Source of the DNA: Mycobacterium sp. 3519A
Lineage (GTDB): Bacteria > Actinomycetota > Actinomycetes > Mycobacteriales > Mycobacteriaceae
Assembly (NCBI RefSeq): GCF_900240945.1
Contig: NZ_OESG01000014.1
Span: 1,408,015 to 1,472,014, forward strand
Length of the DNA stretch: 64,000 bases
Direction of reading: 5' to 3'
Shown here: positions 7,887 to 16,185 of the stretch, one piece after another
Numbering within the stretch: the stretch's first letter is position 1
Layout of the letters: every line of letters begins with the position of its first letter
Notes under the pieces: model-generated
Seen by the model: only the letters and a program-made list of their open reading frames with translations
What the model was told of the DNA's origin: nothing
Databases searched by the model: none
Translations under genes and position numbers: made by a program

Positions 7887-8870
7887 ATGGCCAAGCAGGC
7901 AGCAGGTACGCGACAACAGAAGGCGACGCCGAAGTCGTCGTCGAATGGGTCCAGCCCCTTGCAGGATTCGATTCAGCGACTGGCCGGATCGATGACCGAC
8001 CGGGCAGTGGGCTCGCTTTCCGAGCGGCTCACCGGAGCCTCCGGCCGGCTCAGCGATTTCGCCCAGAACGGCGGTGGCGCTGGGGGTTTGCTCTCCGCGG
8101 TAACCGGGGTCGACAGTTTGTCCTCGCCGGTCAAAACGGCCGTGCGCGCGGGTCTCGGCGGTGCGACGGGCAAGGTCAAGGACTCCGTCAAGGGGTTGAA
8201 GGACTCGGTTGCCGGCGCGCTCGGAGGCAAAGGCGGCAAGGGCGGCGGCGGCAAGATCAAGGTCACCAACATCGTCGAGGAGATCGACGTCGGGGTTCCG
8301 ATCGATGTGGCCTACCGGCAGTGGACACAGTTCGCCGAATTCCCGAAGTTCATGAAGAAGGTCGAACAGGTCGAGCAGATCTCTGACGAGAAGCTGCGGT
8401 GGAAAGCACAGGTGTTCCTGTCCCACCGGTCATGGGAGTCAACGATCGTCGAACAGGTTCCCAACGACAGGATCGTGTGGAAATCCAAGGGCGACAAGGG
8501 ATATGTCGACGGTGCGATCACGTTCCACGAGCTGGCACCGGACCTGACCCGCGTTGTGGTCGTGCTCGAATACCACCCCCAGGGCCTCTTCGAGAAAACC
8601 GGGAATCTCTGGCGAGCGCAGGGGCGACGAGTCCGGTTGGAACTCAAGCACTTTCAACGCAAGGTAATGACGGACACCGTCTTGCACGCGGACGAACTCG
8701 AAGGGTGGCAGGGTGAGATCCGCGACGGCGAGGTTGTCTCCGACGACGAGCAGCCCAAGCGCAGGCCGCAGAAGGCCGCAGCCCGCAGCAAGTCCGGCGA
8801 GGCCAAACCGACCCGGTCCAGGTCCCGAACAACGCGACGCGCACCGGCCAGGAAGGCGGCCCGGTCATGA
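7887..8870 (+). CDS. gvpZ: GvpZ-like SRPBCC-domain gas vesicle protein
   Basis: 327 residues from ATG 7887 with an AGGTGA site 5 bases upstream; GTG 7878 is an alternative. Residues 1-125 are Ser/Gly/Lys-rich and low complexity. Residues about 128-275 form an SRPBCC (START/cyclase-like) domain: [20 protein letters not shown], then [20 protein letters not shown]. The C terminus is a basic Arg/Lys/Ala tail. Actinobacterial gas vesicle clusters carry this domain as GvpZ, annotated as a cyclase/dehydrase. It overlaps gvpA by four bases (ATGA). A lipid- or protein-binding chaperone role is possible but not established. Confidence 0.75.
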   Translation: MAKQAAGTRQQKATPKSSSNGSSPLQDSIQRLAGSMTDRAVGSLSERLTGASGRLSDFAQNGGGAGGLLSAVTGVDSLSSPVKTAVRAGLGGATGKVKDSVKGLKDSVAGALGGKGGKGGGGKIKVTNIVEEIDVGVPIDVAYRQWTQFAEFPKFMKKVEQVEQISDEKLRWKAQVFLSHRSWESTIVEQVPNDRIVWKSKGDKGYVDGAITFHELAPDLTRVVVVLEYHPQGLFEKTGNLWRAQGRRVRLELKHFQRKVMTDTVLHADELEGWQGEIRDGEVVSDDEQPKRRPQKAAARSKSGEAKPTRSRSRTTRRAPARKAARS

Positions 8871-9277
8871 CCACGGCAATTCAGCCCGCGGGCGGCGGCG
8901 ACGTCGGCGGCGGACCGAGTTCGAGCAGCCTGGCCGACGTCATCGACACCATCCTCGACAAGGGCCTGGTCATCGACGCCTATGTCCGGGTTTCGCTGGT
9001 CGGCATCGAGATCCTGACCATCGACGCACGCGTCGTGGTCGCCAGCGTCGACACGTATCTGCGGTTCGCCGAAGCGGTGAATCGGCTCGACATCTCAAAG
9101 CAGGACTCGAAGGCAGGCCTCACCGATCTGGTCGGCGAGGTGACCGAAGGCGGCGCGAAGCACAAGGCGAAGGGTGCTCTGGAAGCCGCGGGCGAGAAGC
9201 TCGGTGACCTTCTCGGCGACGCGAAGGAATCGCAGCGGGAGCGGGCGCCGCGCCGCGCACGCCGGGGGGAGGAGTGA
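8867..9277 (+). CDS. gvpA: Gas vesicle structural protein GvpA
   Basis: 136 residues. The core, residues about 20-80, has the GvpA signature: [20 protein letters not shown], followed by [20 protein letters not shown] and [15 protein letters not shown]. In GvpA this forms the helix-strand-strand-helix unit that polymerises into the 2-nm-thick protein shell. It differs from the other two family members in this operon by the [11 protein letters not shown] strand, typical of the structural A/B form. A C-terminal extension of about 55 residues, Lys/Ala/Glu-rich, is longer than in cyanobacterial GvpA but similar to that of Streptomyces GvpA. Confidence 0.92.
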   Translation: MTTAIQPAGGGDVGGGPSSSSLADVIDTILDKGLVIDAYVRVSLVGIEILTIDARVVVASVDTYLRFAEAVNRLDISKQDSKAGLTDLVGEVTEGGAKHKAKGALEAAGEKLGDLLGDAKESQRERAPRRARRGEE

Positions 9278-9279
9278 TC

Positions 9280-10041
9280 ATGGCCGACAAGGCGACCGGC
9301 ATCTACGTGTACGGGATCGTGCCCGCGGACGTGGAGGTCGAAGAACATGCGGAAGGCGTCGGCGATCCGCCCGCGGCGGTCGAGGTGATTCGCGAGGGCG
9401 ACATCGCCGCATTGGTCAGCCGTGTCTCCACCGACAAGCCGCTGGGCAAACCGGAATGCCTACAGGCTCATGCCCGGCTGCTCGACGGTACGGCGTCGGT
9501 GGCGCCGGTGCTCCCTATGCGATTCGGCGCAGTGATGGCCGATGAGGAGTCTGTCGCCGACGAACTCCTCAGACAGAACCACGACGAATTCGCCGAGGCT
9601 CTGCACGCCCTGGAGGGCCACGCCGAATACATCGTGAAGGGCCGCTATGACGAGGACACCATCCTGCGTGAGGTGATCGCGGAAAGTGCGGAAGCGCAAC
9701 AGCTTCGCGAACAGATGGCGGGCATGTCCGAAGACGCGTCCCGGCAGGCGCGGATGACACTTGGTGAGATTGTCGTCAAAGCCCTCGACGCGAAGCGGGC
9801 CGCAGATACCGATGCGGCCATCGAGGCGCTCGAAGGTCTGGCCAAGCAGGTCAACGTGCGACAGCCCACGCACGAGCTCGACGCCGTGAACGTCGCCTTG
9901 CTCGCGGAGGTCGAAGCCCAAGACCAGCTGCAGGACAGGGTCGACGAACTCGCCGAAACCTGGGGCGGCAGAGTGGAACTTCAGCTGATGGGGCCACTGG
10001 CGGCGTACGACTTCGTCGTCACACGCAAACCGGTGGGCTGA
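9280..10041 (+). CDS. gvpF: Gas vesicle assembly protein GvpF (GvpL/F family, copy 1)
   Basis: 253 residues from ATG 9280, which has GGGGGAGGAG 6 bases upstream; GTG 9274 would overlap the gvpA stop. The GvpL/GvpF pattern is clear: IYVYGIVPADVEVEE at the start, an internal VSRVSTDKPLG, and the conserved VLPMRFGAVMADEE. GvpF proteins bind GvpA and are thought to cap or nucleate the shell. It pairs with the second GvpL/F family protein downstream. Confidence 0.9.
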   Translation: MADKATGIYVYGIVPADVEVEEHAEGVGDPPAAVEVIREGDIAALVSRVSTDKPLGKPECLQAHARLLDGTASVAPVLPMRFGAVMADEESVADELLRQNHDEFAEALHALEGHAEYIVKGRYDEDTILREVIAESAEAQQLREQMAGMSEDASRQARMTLGEIVVKALDAKRAADTDAAIEALEGLAKQVNVRQPTHELDAVNVALLAEVEAQDQLQDRVDELAETWGGRVELQLMGPLAAYDFVVTRKPVG

Positions 10042-10042
10042 G

Positions 10043-10300
10043 ATGGGGATCTTCTCGTCGCTGTTCACCTGGCCGCTGGCGCCGGTGCGCGGAGTCGTGG
10101 CCCTCGGCGAACTGATCGAGCGGCAGGTCAACCAGGAGTTACACAATCCCGCACGCACCCGGCGCCAACTGGAGGAACTCGAAGAGGCCCGGCGACGCGG
10201 CGAGATCACTCCCGAACAGGAGCGTCAAGCGCAGGAACAGATTCTGGCAGAGCGGATTTCGCCGGTCTCGGCCCGCGACGCACCGGATGAGGACGGGTGA
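10043..10300 (+). CDS. gvpG: Gas vesicle protein GvpG
   Basis: 85 residues, one base after gvpF. The N terminus GIFSSLFTWPLAPVRGVVAL and the following helix, IERQVNQELHNPARTRRQLE, are typical of GvpG, a short coiled-coil accessory protein. It overlaps the upstream region of gvpO. Known gvpG genes are needed for vesicle formation in some hosts, probably as an assembly factor. Confidence 0.88.
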   Translation: MGIFSSLFTWPLAPVRGVVALGELIERQVNQELHNPARTRRQLEELEEARRRGEITPEQERQAQEQILAERISPVSARDAPDEDG

Positions 10301-10305
10301 GGACG

Positions 10306-10608
10306 ATGGCCCAACGTACACGACATGCCGAGCAACCGCCGCTGAACGCGCGGGATGCGGCGGAAGCGGCCAAGGAGTACATCACCGAACTGAACGGCAT
10401 GGACCCCACCGCGATGACGTCGGTGGAAATGACCGACCAGGACGGCTGGGTGGTGGAATTCGAGGTGATCGAGGACCGCCGGATCCCCTCGTCGTCGGAC
10501 GTGCTCGCGCTCTACGAGGTCGAGCTGGATGCCGAGGGAGAACTGTTGGGGTTCCGCAGAACCCAGCGCTACCTGCGGGGCCAGACCAGGGGAGGTGAGG
10601 GCAGGTGA
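10306..10608 (+). CDS. gvpO: Gas vesicle protein GvpO
   Basis: 100 residues from ATG 10306, preceded by GGGTGAGGA; GTG 10297 is an in-frame alternative overlapping the gvpG stop. The GvpO core is seen as AKEYITELNGMDPTAMTSVE, then DGWVVEFEVIEDRRIPSSSD and LALYEVELDAEGELLGFRR. GvpO is a regulator or assembly factor in haloarchaea and actinobacteria. In Streptomyces clusters gvpO sits first, whereas here it is sixth. Confidence 0.88.
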   Translation: MAQRTRHAEQPPLNARDAAEAAKEYITELNGMDPTAMTSVEMTDQDGWVVEFEVIEDRRIPSSSDVLALYEVELDAEGELLGFRRTQRYLRGQTRGGEGR

Positions 10609-10979
10609 CGATCGGGGACGACAGCCTGGTTCCCCGCGGCGGCTACTCGAGCGGCGTCTCGAGCCCGCAGTCGGCCAACCTCGCCGACATTCTGGAACGG
10701 GTGCTGGACAAGGGAATCGTCATCGCGGGCGACATCAAGGTCAATCTGCTCGACATCGAACTGCTGACCATCAAACTGCGCCTCGTGATCGCCTCCCTCG
10801 ACACCGCACGGGAAGTCGGGATCGACTGGTGGGAGAACGACCCCTGGCTCACCGGCAAGAAGACGGACCTCGAACTCGAAAACGAGCAGTTGCGTGCCCG
10901 GATCGAGCGTTTAGAGCAGGGCAACGGACAGCGCCGCGCGGTCAGGGCGCGAACGACGGAGTACACCGATGAGCGCTGA
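10605..10979 (+). CDS. gvpJ: Gas vesicle protein GvpJ (GvpA family)
   Basis: 124 residues from GTG 10605, overlapping the gvpO stop (GTGA) and preceded by GGGGAGGTGAGGGCAG. The GvpA-fold core reads LADILERVLDKGIVIAGDIK and continues NLLDIELLTIKLRLVIASLD. The tail contains IDWWENDPWL, characteristic of GvpJ in Bacillus and actinobacteria, followed by a charged coiled-coil segment, about residues 86-105. GvpJ is a minor shell-tip or nucleation component. Confidence 0.9.
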   Translation: MTIGDDSLVPRGGYSSGVSSPQSANLADILERVLDKGIVIAGDIKVNLLDIELLTIKLRLVIASLDTAREVGIDWWENDPWLTGKKTDLELENEQLRARIERLEQGNGQRRAVRARTTEYTDER

Positions 10980-11745
10980 CGCGGTGTGGGTGTACGCGGT
11001 CACCCACAACGACCGCGGGGTCGACCTGCTGACTGGGCTGCGGGGCGTTGCCGGGGAGCAGGTCTGTCAAGTGACGGCCGACGCGCTTGCCGCCGTCGTC
11101 GGCGCTGTCAGCCTCGACGAGTTCGGCGAGGAGGCGTTGCGCCGCAACCTGGAAGACCTCGACTGGGTGGCGCAGAAGGCCCGCGCACACGACGCGGTGA
11201 TAACCGCGGTAGCGCAGACCGCGGCCGTCATCCCGGTGCGGATGGCCACCGTGTATCTCGACGACGACCGGGTCGCCCAACTGCTGACCGACCGCCGTGC
11301 AGCTTTCGAGGCGACATTGAGCCGATTGGCAGGGTGTGCCGAGGTGGGCGTCAAGATCTATGCCGATCCGAAGCGGCTGTTGTCCCAGGACGCGGCACAC
11401 CGGAACACCGGAACGCGAACGGGGACAGCCTATTTGATGCGGCGTCGGCAAGAGTTGGCGTCGCGCGACGAGGCGTGCCGGGCCGCCGCCGCCGAAGCGG
11501 ACCGCATCCACACCACGTTGGTGCGCTACGCCGTCGACGGCAAGCGCAAACCACCACCGGATCGCAGCCTGTCCGGTAGGGACGAGCTCACCGTGCTCAA
11601 CGGCACCTACCTCGTCGACTCCGACGCCGTCGGGTTGTTCCGCGAAACCGTGGTGGCACTGGCGATGTCCACCGACTGGCTGACGGTGGAGACGACGGGA
11701 CCGTGGCCGCCGTACTCGTTCGCAGGCGAGCCGGTAGCCCAATGA
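10969..11745 (+). CDS. gvpL: Gas vesicle protein GvpL (GvpL/F family, copy 2)
   Basis: 258 residues, overlapping gvpJ by 11 bases. Family marks are VWVYAVTHNDRGV at the start, VSLDEFGEEALRRNLEDL, and TAAVIPVRMATVYLDDDRV, the counterpart of the VLPMRFGAV block in GvpF. A C-terminal domain with YLVDSDAVGLFRETV and ETTGPWPPYSF completes the usual GvpL/F layout. It is longer and more diverged than copy 1. Its stop overlaps the gvpS start. Confidence 0.9.
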   Translation: MSADAVWVYAVTHNDRGVDLLTGLRGVAGEQVCQVTADALAAVVGAVSLDEFGEEALRRNLEDLDWVAQKARAHDAVITAVAQTAAVIPVRMATVYLDDDRVAQLLTDRRAAFEATLSRLAGCAEVGVKIYADPKRLLSQDAAHRNTGTRTGTAYLMRRRQELASRDEACRAAAAEADRIHTTLVRYAVDGKRKPPPDRSLSGRDELTVLNGTYLVDSDAVGLFRETVVALAMSTDWLTVETTGPWPPYSFAGEPVAQ

Positions 11746-11933
11746 CCGAAGTGCTTCCCGCGCAGCAGGATCGGCGCATCGCGCTGGTCGATCTGTTGGA
11801 CCGGGTACTGGCAGGCGGCGTGGTGATCAGCGGTGAGGTGGTGCTGTCCGTCGCCGACGTGGACTTGGTGGTGATCTCACTGCGCACGCTGATCTCATCG
11901 GTCAGCTCGTTGGTGTCACAGGAGCAGCGATGA
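11742..11933 (+). CDS. gvpS: Gas vesicle protein GvpS (short GvpA family)
   Basis: 63 residues from ATG 11742 (ATGA overlap with gvpL). It contains only the GvpA core: RRIALVDLLDRVLAGGVVIS, then VLSVADVDLVVISLRTLISS. The IALVDLLDRVL opening and missing C-terminal tail match GvpS of Bacillus and Streptomyces. The longer frame opening at 11703 would run through the end of gvpL and is not needed. Confidence 0.9.
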   Translation: MTEVLPAQQDRRIALVDLLDRVLAGGVVISGEVVLSVADVDLVVISLRTLISSVSSLVSQEQR

Positions 11934-12223
11934 CAGGCCAAGCGCGGCAACGAATCAACTCAGATCCGGAAAGTGTCGAGCGTGGCCTGGTCAGTCTGGT
12001 GTTGACGCTCGTGGAGTTGTTGCGTCAACTGATGGAGCGCCAGGCGATCCGTCGCGTCGAGGAAGGCGCACTGACCGACGAACAGATCGAGCGGGTCGGG
12101 ACGACGCTGATGCTGCTCGAAGAGAAAATGGCAGAACTCCGCGACCATTTCGACTTGACCCCGGAAGACCTCAACATCGACCTGGGCCCGTTGGGGCCGC
12201 TGCTGCCGACCGAAGGGCCGTAG
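11930..12223 (+). CDS. gvpK: Gas vesicle protein GvpK
   Basis: 97 residues, overlapping gvpS by four bases. The core VERGLVSLVLTLVELLRQLM, then ERQAIRRVEEGALTDEQIER and FDLTPEDLNIDLGPLGPLL, is typical of GvpK, an assembly protein required in every studied gas vesicle cluster. It closes the operon; its stop touches the convergent secreted-protein gene without a spacer. Confidence 0.92.
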   Translation: MTGQARQRINSDPESVERGLVSLVLTLVELLRQLMERQAIRRVEEGALTDEQIERVGTTLMLLEEKMAELRDHFDLTPEDLNIDLGPLGPLLPTEGP

Positions 12224-12649
12224 TCAGGCCGGCTGCAAATTGACCGGCTGCTGGCCCTGCAGCGAGTTGGGGTCGTTGCACGTTCCCGGCTTCGACGTCA
12301 GGCTGACCGTGCCTGCCAGGCTTTCCGGATCGAACGAGTACAGCAGATCGGCTGGGCCGGTGCTGCCGTCCGGGCAGGTCCACGCGTCGGCGACCGCACG
12401 CCGCTCCGCGGTCCACGGTCCCCCGTCCACCCTGCTGATCGCTCCGACCCAACCCCTCGACGTCGAGATCGTGCCGCCGCACGTGCGCGCGGCGTTGCAC
12501 TGCGTGGTGATGCTCCACGTGGTGCTGGTCGGGCCGTCCAGGAAGGTGTAGTCGCCGTCGAGTTGGGTGTCCGCCAACGCCGGGCTCGCCAGCCCGACCG
12601 CGGTGCAGGTGACGGCGACGGCGGCGGCCATCACATGTGTGAACGCCAT
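12224..12649 (-). CDS. Secreted protein of about 15 kDa, mycobacterial hypothetical
   Basis: 141 residues from ATG 12649. The signal peptide is clear: MAFTHVMAAAVAVTCTAVG with an A-L-A cleavage site before DTQLDGDYTFLDG. The mature part has four Cys residues likely to form disulfides, and the motifs SITTQCNAARTCGGTIST and VADAWTCPDGSTGPADLLYS. This is a pattern shared by small exported mycobacterial proteins of unknown function. An ORF extending to 12937 in this frame is out of register with the signal and was ignored. Confidence 0.75.
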   Translation of the reverse strand: MAFTHVMAAAVAVTCTAVGLASPALADTQLDGDYTFLDGPTSTTWSITTQCNAARTCGGTISTSRGWVGAISRVDGGPWTAERRAVADAWTCPDGSTGPADLLYSFDPESLAGTVSLTSKPGTCNDPNSLQGQQPVNLQPA

Positions 12650-12666
12650 CGTGGCAGTATCCTCGC

Positions 12667-13731
12667 TCAGCCGAGGCCAGGCACGATATCGCCGAGATTG
12701 AAGCGGACCGGCCGCTCCAGCTGGTCGAACGTGCACGACGCCGGATCGCGGTCGGGCCGCCACCGGTTGAATTGCGCGGTGTGGCGGAACCTTTCGCCTT
12801 CCATGTAGTCGTAACGCACCTCGACCACGCGCTCGGGCCGCAGCGGGACGAACGACAGGTCCTTGCCCGCATTCCACCGCGACCCCTCGAACCGCCGGGG
12901 TGTGCTCTGGGCCGCCACGTGGGCCGCCCAATTCCACGGGTGCGCGTCGAACGTGGTGACGAGCGGCTGCAACTCGGCGAAGAGCCGCTTCCGCTCGGCC
13001 ATCGGGAGAGCGCCGATGACCCCGATCGAGGCCAGCGCGCCGTCGGCCTTGTACAGCCCCAGCAGCAGCGAGCCGATCGCGTCGTCGGCCGACTTGTGCA
13101 CCCGGTAACCGGCGACCACACAGTCGGCGGTGCGCTCGTGCTTGACCTTGAACATCACCCGCTTGTCGGGCTGATAGGTCAACGTCAGCGGTTTGGCGAT
13201 CAGCCCGTCCAGCCCGGCGCCCTCGAATTCGGTGAACCAGCGCTGCGCGGTCGCCATATCGGTGGTCGCAGGCGTCAGGTGAACGGAAGGTCCGGCGCCG
13301 GCCAACGCGTCGACCAGCGCGGCGCGCCGCTCGCTGAACGGCAAGCCGGTGTAGTCGTCGTCGCCGAGCGCGAGCAGGTCGAACGCGATGAAGTCGGCGG
13401 GAGTCTGTTCGGCGAGCATGCGCACCCGCGACGCGGCCGGGTGCAACCGCAACTGCAGGGCCTCGAAGTCGAGGCCGCGCTCACCGGCGATGACGATCTC
13501 GCCGTCGATGACGCAGCGGGGCGGCAACTCGGCGAGGACGGCGTCGACCAACTCCGGGAAATACCGGGTCATCGGCCGTTCGTTGCGGCTGCCCAGTTCC
13601 ACCTCGTCGCCGTCGCGGAAGCAGATAGTCCTGAACCCGTCCCACTTCGGTTCGTACGACGCGTCCGGAGGGATCGACCGCACCGGCTTGGCCAACATGG
13701 GCGACACCGGCGGCATCACGGGCAGGCGCAC
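12667..13731 (-). CDS. ligC: ATP-dependent DNA ligase LigC (first copy)
   Basis: 354 residues from GTG 13731, the start aligned to M. tuberculosis LigC (Rv3731) from memory. Nucleotidyltransferase motifs are visible: the adenylated Lys in SYEPKWDGFR (residue 29), DGEIVI, FEGAGLDGLIAKP and VMFKVKHERTADCVVAG. An OB domain follows. LigC enzymes seal nicks and gaps and act with a primase-polymerase in base-excision type repair; they are dispensable for end joining. It is divergent from the second copy. Confidence 0.9.
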   Translation of the reverse strand: MRLPVMPPVSPMLAKPVRSIPPDASYEPKWDGFRTICFRDGDEVELGSRNERPMTRYFPELVDAVLAELPPRCVIDGEIVIAGERGLDFEALQLRLHPAASRVRMLAEQTPADFIAFDLLALGDDDYTGLPFSERRAALVDALAGAGPSVHLTPATTDMATAQRWFTEFEGAGLDGLIAKPLTLTYQPDKRVMFKVKHERTADCVVAGYRVHKSADDAIGSLLLGLYKADGALASIGVIGALPMAERKRLFAELQPLVTTFDAHPWNWAAHVAAQSTPRRFEGSRWNAGKDLSFVPLRPERVVEVRYDYMEGERFRHTAQFNRWRPDRDPASCTFDQLERPVRFNLGDIVPGLG

Positions 13732-14078
13732 GGACCCATTGTCCTCGCAGCGGCCTGTGTTTCGGGTCAGCCCCATGCCCTGCCCGGTAGCGACCGCCGT
13801 TCCGATGCCGAGCGCCACCGCCAGCGCACCCACCCGGTCGACATGGCGGCCAGCCCGTGAACCACCGATACCCTGCACTGACACGCCCATATCACGAACC
13901 CCGAATCGCAAGCCACCAGGAACTTTCCGATTCTCAGACAGTCGACAGCAGACCCACCCCGGGGTCGACTACTTGGATTCGATCTCCGCCCACAACCTCA
14001 CTACTTGGAAATTGGGGAAAATCGCGCCGGTTAGGCCGCGGGCGATGACATTGCCCGGCGTCACCGGTCTACGTGAGT

Positions 14079-15131
14079 ATGGACTGTGTGGACCTCCCCG
14101 TGTTGCCACCGTTGGAGCCGATGCTGGCCAAAGCCCAGGCCAAGGTGCCACCCGAGCCGGGGGTCTGGTCCTATGAACCGAAGTGGGACGGGTTTCGCGC
14201 GCTGGTGTTCCGCGACGGCGACAAGGTCGTCATCCAGTCGCGCAACGGCAAGGAACTGGGCCGGTACTTCCCGGAGCTGGAACAGGCGCTGCTCGACGAG
14301 ATCGCGCTGCGCTGCGTGCTCGACGGCGAGGTGGTGGTGCCCCGCGAGATCGGCGGCCGCATCCGGCTGGACTGGGAGTCGCTGTCACAGCGCATCCACC
14401 CGGCCGCGAGCCGGATCAAGATGCTCGCCGAACAGACGCCCGCACACTTCATCGGTTTCGACGCGCTGGCCACCGGCGATACGTCGCTGCTGAAGGAACC
14501 CTTCCGGGTGCGGCGGCAGGCACTGGCCGACGCCGTGCACGAAAAGCAGTGGTGCCACGTCACCCGTACCACCGAGGATCCGGAGCAGGGCGCGCAATGG
14601 CTGGACACCTTCGAGGGCGCTGGCCTGGACGGGGTGATCGCCAAGCGGTTGGACGGTCCGTATCTGCCGGGCAAGCGGGAGATGGTCAAGGTCAAACACG
14701 CCCGCGACGCCGATTGCGTCGCGATGGGTTACCGCATCCACAAGAGCGGCGAAGGCGTCGGCTCGATCCTGCTCGGCCTCTACCGCGACGACGGTGAACT
14801 CCAGATGGTCGGCGGCGCCGCGTCGTTCACCGCCAAGGACCGGCTCAAGCTGCTGGCCGAACTCGAGCCGTTACGTGAGGGTGACGAGATGCGCGAGGGC
14901 GATCCCAGTCGCTGGAATTCCGCGGCGGACAAGCGGTGGATCCCGGTGCGCCCCGAGAAGGTGTGCGAAGTGGCCTACGACCAGATGGAGGGAAACACTC
15001 TGCACGGCAGAAGATTTCGGCATGCGGTGAAGTTCATCCGGTGGCGGCCGGACCGCGATCCTGCCAGTTGCACCTTCGACCAGCTCGACGTGCCGCTGAA
15101 CTACGACCTCTACGACGTCCTGGAGTCTTGA
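14079..15131 (+). CDS. ligC2: ATP-dependent DNA ligase LigC (second copy, LigC2 type)
   Basis: About 350 residues. ATG 14079 is chosen; GTG 14073 and GTG 14088 are alternatives, and 14088 matches the start of the first copy. Motif I is YEPKWDGFRAL, motif III is HFIGFDALATGD, motif IV FEGAGLDGVIAKR and motif V VKVKHARDADCVAMG. It is paralogous to the first copy but clearly diverged. Unlike that copy it is directly followed, one base later, by the polymerase gene, giving a bicistronic ligase-polymerase unit. M. smegmatis also has two LigC genes beside PolD1. Confidence 0.9.
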   Translation: MDCVDLPVLPPLEPMLAKAQAKVPPEPGVWSYEPKWDGFRALVFRDGDKVVIQSRNGKELGRYFPELEQALLDEIALRCVLDGEVVVPREIGGRIRLDWESLSQRIHPAASRIKMLAEQTPAHFIGFDALATGDTSLLKEPFRVRRQALADAVHEKQWCHVTRTTEDPEQGAQWLDTFEGAGLDGVIAKRLDGPYLPGKREMVKVKHARDADCVAMGYRIHKSGEGVGSILLGLYRDDGELQMVGGAASFTAKDRLKLLAELEPLREGDEMREGDPSRWNSAADKRWIPVRPEKVCEVAYDQMEGNTLHGRRFRHAVKFIRWRPDRDPASCTFDQLDVPLNYDLYDVLES

Positions 15132-15132
15132 G

Positions 15133-16185
15133 ATGGCAACTCCTGCAGAAGAACTCGACGTCGAGGGCATCAAGGTCCGGTTCACCAATCCCGACAAGGT
15201 GTACTTCCCGAAGCTCGGCGCCAAGGGCACCAAACGCAAACTCGTCGAGTACTATCTGTCCGTCGCAGGCGGTCCGATGCTGACCGCGTTGCGTGATCGG
15301 CCCACCCACCTGCAGCGGTTCCCCGACGGCATCGAGGGCGAAGAGATCTACCAGAAGCGGATACCCAAGCACGCCCCTGACTACCTCGAGACCTGCGTGG
15401 TGACCTTCCCGTCGGGCCGAACAGCGGAGGCGCTCAAGGTGAATCACCCCGCGGCCATCGTGTGGGCCGCGCAGATGGGCGCCGTCACACTGCATCCGTG
15501 GCAGGTGCGCTGCGCCGACACCGAGCACCCCGACGAACTGCGGATCGACCTCGACCCGCAACCGGGCACCGCCTTCAAGGAAGCCAGCACGGTCGCCGTC
15601 GACGTGCTCAAACCGGTGCTCGACGAACTCGGCCTGGTCGGCTACCCGAAGACCTCCGGCGGTCGCGGCGTGCACGTGTTCCTGCGCATCAAGACGGACT
15701 GGGACTTCATCGCGGTGCGCAGGGCGGGCATCGCATTGGCCCGTGAGGTGGAACGGCGGGCACCCGATGCGGTCACCACGTCGTGGTGGAAGGAAGAACG
15801 GGGCGAGCGAATCTTCATCGACTACAACCAGAATGCCCGCGACCGCACCTTCGCGTCGGCGTACTCGGCGCGCAAGACCCCGATCGCGACCGTGTCGATG
15901 CCGCTGACGTGGGACGAACTGCGCGACGCAGATCCCGACGACTACACCATCCTCACCGCGCCGGACTTCGTCGCGGGCCGCCCCGATCCGTGGCAGGGAA
16001 TTGATTCGGTCGCGCAGTCATTAGACCCATTGATGGAGATGGTGAAGGCCGACGAGGAACGCGGACTGGGTGATCTGCCCTACCCGCCTAACTATCCCAA
16101 GATGCCTGGTGAGCCGCCTCGCGTGCAGCCCAGCAAGAAGGTCGCCGCGAACTGGGACGACGACGGCAACCCGGTGACCCGGTGA
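15133..16185 (+). CDS. polD1: LigD-like archaeo-eukaryotic primase-polymerase (Prim-PolC/PolD1 type)
   Basis: 350 residues. The AEP polymerase features are the metal-binding LRIDLDPQPG (DxD), SGGRGVHVFLRI with the catalytic His, and IFIDYNQNARDRTFASAYS. Stand-alone relatives in mycobacteria (Rv3730c, MSMEG_6301) fill short gaps with ribonucleotides and associate with LigC. It lacks the ligase and nuclease domains of LigD. It starts one base after the ligase stop and overlaps the next gene by four bases (GTGA). Confidence 0.9.
   Translation: MATPAEELDVEGIKVRFTNPDKVYFPKLGAKGTKRKLVEYYLSVAGGPMLTALRDRPTHLQRFPDGIEGEEIYQKRIPKHAPDYLETCVVTFPSGRTAEALKVNHPAAIVWAAQMGAVTLHPWQVRCADTEHPDELRIDLDPQPGTAFKEASTVAVDVLKPVLDELGLVGYPKTSGGRGVHVFLRIKTDWDFIAVRRAGIALAREVERRAPDAVTTSWWKEERGERIFIDYNQNARDRTFASAYSARKTPIATVSMPLTWDELRDADPDDYTILTAPDFVAGRPDPWQGIDSVAQSLDPLMEMVKADEERGLGDLPYPPNYPKMPGEPPRVQPSKKVAANWDDDGNPVTR

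Noticed and set aside
12772..13860. Antisense ORF of 362 codons opposite LigC
   Set aside because: Shadow frame of the ligase gene, rich in Arg/His/Gly and lacking any domain motif.
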